From Synechococcales cyanobacterium PMM_0073 (GTDB lineage Bacteria; Cyanobacteriota; Cyanobacteriia; Elainellales; Elainellaceae): a DNA stretch of 6,203 bases. Each line of letters begins with the position of its first letter. Position 1 is the stretch's first letter. Location: assembly GCA_949127695.1 (NCBI GenBank), contig CASBQH010000158.1, forward strand, positions 1 through 6,203. The letters are read 5' to 3'. Of the stretch, positions 5,317 through 6,203 are shown in pieces. The position numbers and the translations under genes were made by a program. The notes below the pieces were generated by a model. The model was not told the origin of the DNA and ran no database searches. It saw nothing but the letters and a program-made list of their open reading frames with translations.

Positions 5317-6203
5317 TTGAAACTCCATAGATTTGTTCCCATGACTGCTGGCTTGGTGACGAGCTTGATTGGGCTAGGCTGGGCAGCGCCGGGGCTGGCG
5401 GCTCAAATTACCAGCTGGCATTTTGACGCTAACCAAAATCAGTTTGAATTCACCACTGACGAAGCGGTGCAGCCGCGTGCCCAGCTCTTGCCCAATCCGG
5501 CGCAGCTGGTGATTGACCTACCAGGAAACAGCTCGGGGCAGGCAGCCATTACCCAAGAAATTGGCGGCGGCATCCAGCGCGTCCGCATCAGCGAGCTAGA
5601 TGCCCGCACCACTCGAATTGTGGTGGAGCTTTCTCCGGGCTATACGCTAGACCCGCAGCAGATTCGCTTCCGAGGACTCTCGCCCACGCAATGGTCGGTG
5701 CATCTGCCGCAGCCCCAGCTCGCGGTTTCGCCTGCGCCTGCCGTCACGCCTGCGCCGCCCACGCTAGCCGTCACGCCAGCTGCCACACCAGCGCCCAGCT
5801 CTGCTCCGGCGCACCGCACGACCAGAGCGGCATCCAGAGCGGCATCCAGAGCAGCATCCAGAGCAGCGCCTTCTACCCCCGCGCCTCAAATTTCTCAAAT
5901 CAGCAGCCTGCAAGTCACTGAGTCTGGCCTATTGCTGGGCTTGCAGGACAGAACGCAGGGCGCACCCAAAGTCTCAATTGATCGCAGCCGCAGCGGGCGC
6001 ACCGTCACCGTTCGGCTCGAAAACGCCCAGATCACCTCCCAGCTGACCAATCGAGAGCAGCAAGTGGATCAACATGGCATCAACCAACTCCAACTGCGGC
6101 AGCGCAGCGGCAACATCGTTGAGCTAGAGCTGAAGGTCGATCGACGCAGCCCAGACTGGCAGCTCAGCAGCGACCATCACCAGATTTTGCTATCGCCTGA
6201 TAC
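5317..6203 (+). CDS. Secreted AMIN-domain protein, probable N-acetylmuramoyl-L-alanine amidase, 3'-truncated
   Basis: The frame runs open to the right edge; 295 residues are visible. It begins with a signal peptide (MKLHRF, then a hydrophobic core, and a likely cut after GLAA at residue 29). An AMIN domain follows at about 30-127, with TSWHFDANQNQFEF, VQPRAQLLPNPAQLVIDLPG and TTRIVVEL. A Pro/Ala/Ser linker spans about 131-190, then a second AMIN-like domain from about 191. AMIN domains target periplasmic proteins to peptidoglycan or the division site. This arrangement fits cyanobacterial amidases, whose zinc-dependent Amidase_3 domain would lie past the window; a type IV pilus secretin (PilQ) also carries AMIN domains but is less likely. 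I chose the TTG at 5317 because MKLHRF matches family N-termini as I recall them and completes the signal peptide. The ATG at 5341 would drop the positively charged n-region. AAAGGG ends ten bases before the TTG; an in-frame stop lies at 5290. Confidence 0.8.
   Translation, partial: MKLHRFVPMTAGLVTSLIGLGWAAPGLAAQITSWHFDANQNQFEFTTDEAVQPRAQLLPNPAQLVIDLPGNSSGQAAITQEIGGGIQRVRISELDARTTRIVVELSPGYTLDPQQIRFRGLSPTQWSVHLPQPQLAVSPAPAVTPAPPTLAVTPAATPAPSSAPAHRTTRAASRAASRAASRAAPSTPAPQISQISSLQVTESGLLLGLQDRTQGAPKVSIDRSRSGRTVTVRLENAQITSQLTNREQQVDQHGINQLQLRQRSGNIVELELKVDRRSPDWQLSSDHHQILLSPD
5824..5868 (+). repeat. In-frame 12-bp tandem repeat encoding (RAAS)n in the amidase linker
   Basis: The unit AGAGCGGCATCC is repeated 3.75 times (two identical copies, one with a G-to-A change, then a partial copy), encoding Arg-Ala-Ala-Ser three times and then Arg-Ala-Ala-Pro, residues about 170-185. 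Preceding linker sequence is Pro/Ala/Thr-rich with AVTPA recurring. The arginines make this part basic, in contrast to the neutral linker before it. Confidence 0.85.

Noticed and set aside
5691..5921. Open frame with Ala/His and IQSG repeats inside the AMIN gene
   Set aside because: It overlaps the linker of the AMIN protein; openness comes from the 12-base repeat and GC-rich codons. The AMIN frame continues on both sides with conserved domain sequence.

Overview
The window looks like a chromosomal segment of an oxygenic cyanobacterium. It encodes a chlorophyll-biosynthesis enzyme (the aerobic Mg-protoporphyrin monomethyl ester cyclase AcsF) next to the cytochrome c oxidase genes ctaD and ctaE. 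It also carries an AMIN-domain cell-wall protein whose N-terminus resembles the cyanobacterial amidase family. Coding sequence is moderately GC-rich and all genes share a similar style. I see no mobile element, CRISPR array, tRNA or rRNA. The genus cannot be fixed from the sequence alone. The common cyanobacterial palindrome GCGATCGC was not found by eye.

Layout. From the left edge to 1024 is the C-terminal 340 residues of ctaD (+), followed 31 bases later by complete ctaE (+). After 49 bases comes a thioredoxin-TPR protein of the CnoX/YbbN type (+). These three may be one transcript, since no terminator is visible between them. A small S4-domain RNA-binding protein (-) converges on cnoX, with a hairpin terminator between them. 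It is divergent from an Anbu-type proteasome-like peptidase (+). Anbu converges on acsF (-), and a strong hairpin with a T-run on the minus strand separates them. A 464-base non-coding region then holds the likely acsF promoter and leader, a short tandem repeat, and the start of the last gene. That gene is a secreted AMIN-domain protein, most likely an N-acetylmuramoyl-L-alanine amidase, cut by the right edge.

Function. CtaD and CtaE are two core subunits of the terminal aa3-type oxidase. CnoX-like proteins couple a redox-active or holdase thioredoxin fold to chaperonins in the cytosol. Anbu is an N-terminal-threonine hydrolase homologous to proteasome beta subunits whose biological role is not settled. 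AcsF makes the fifth ring of chlorophyll using O2. The amidase-like protein would act on peptidoglycan. Apart from ctaDE (and perhaps cnoX), the neighbours look like independently transcribed housekeeping genes. I do not see a convincing new multi-gene system. The points most worth a second look are the orphan Anbu gene, the intact WCGPC CnoX behind the oxidase genes, and the repeat in the amidase linker.
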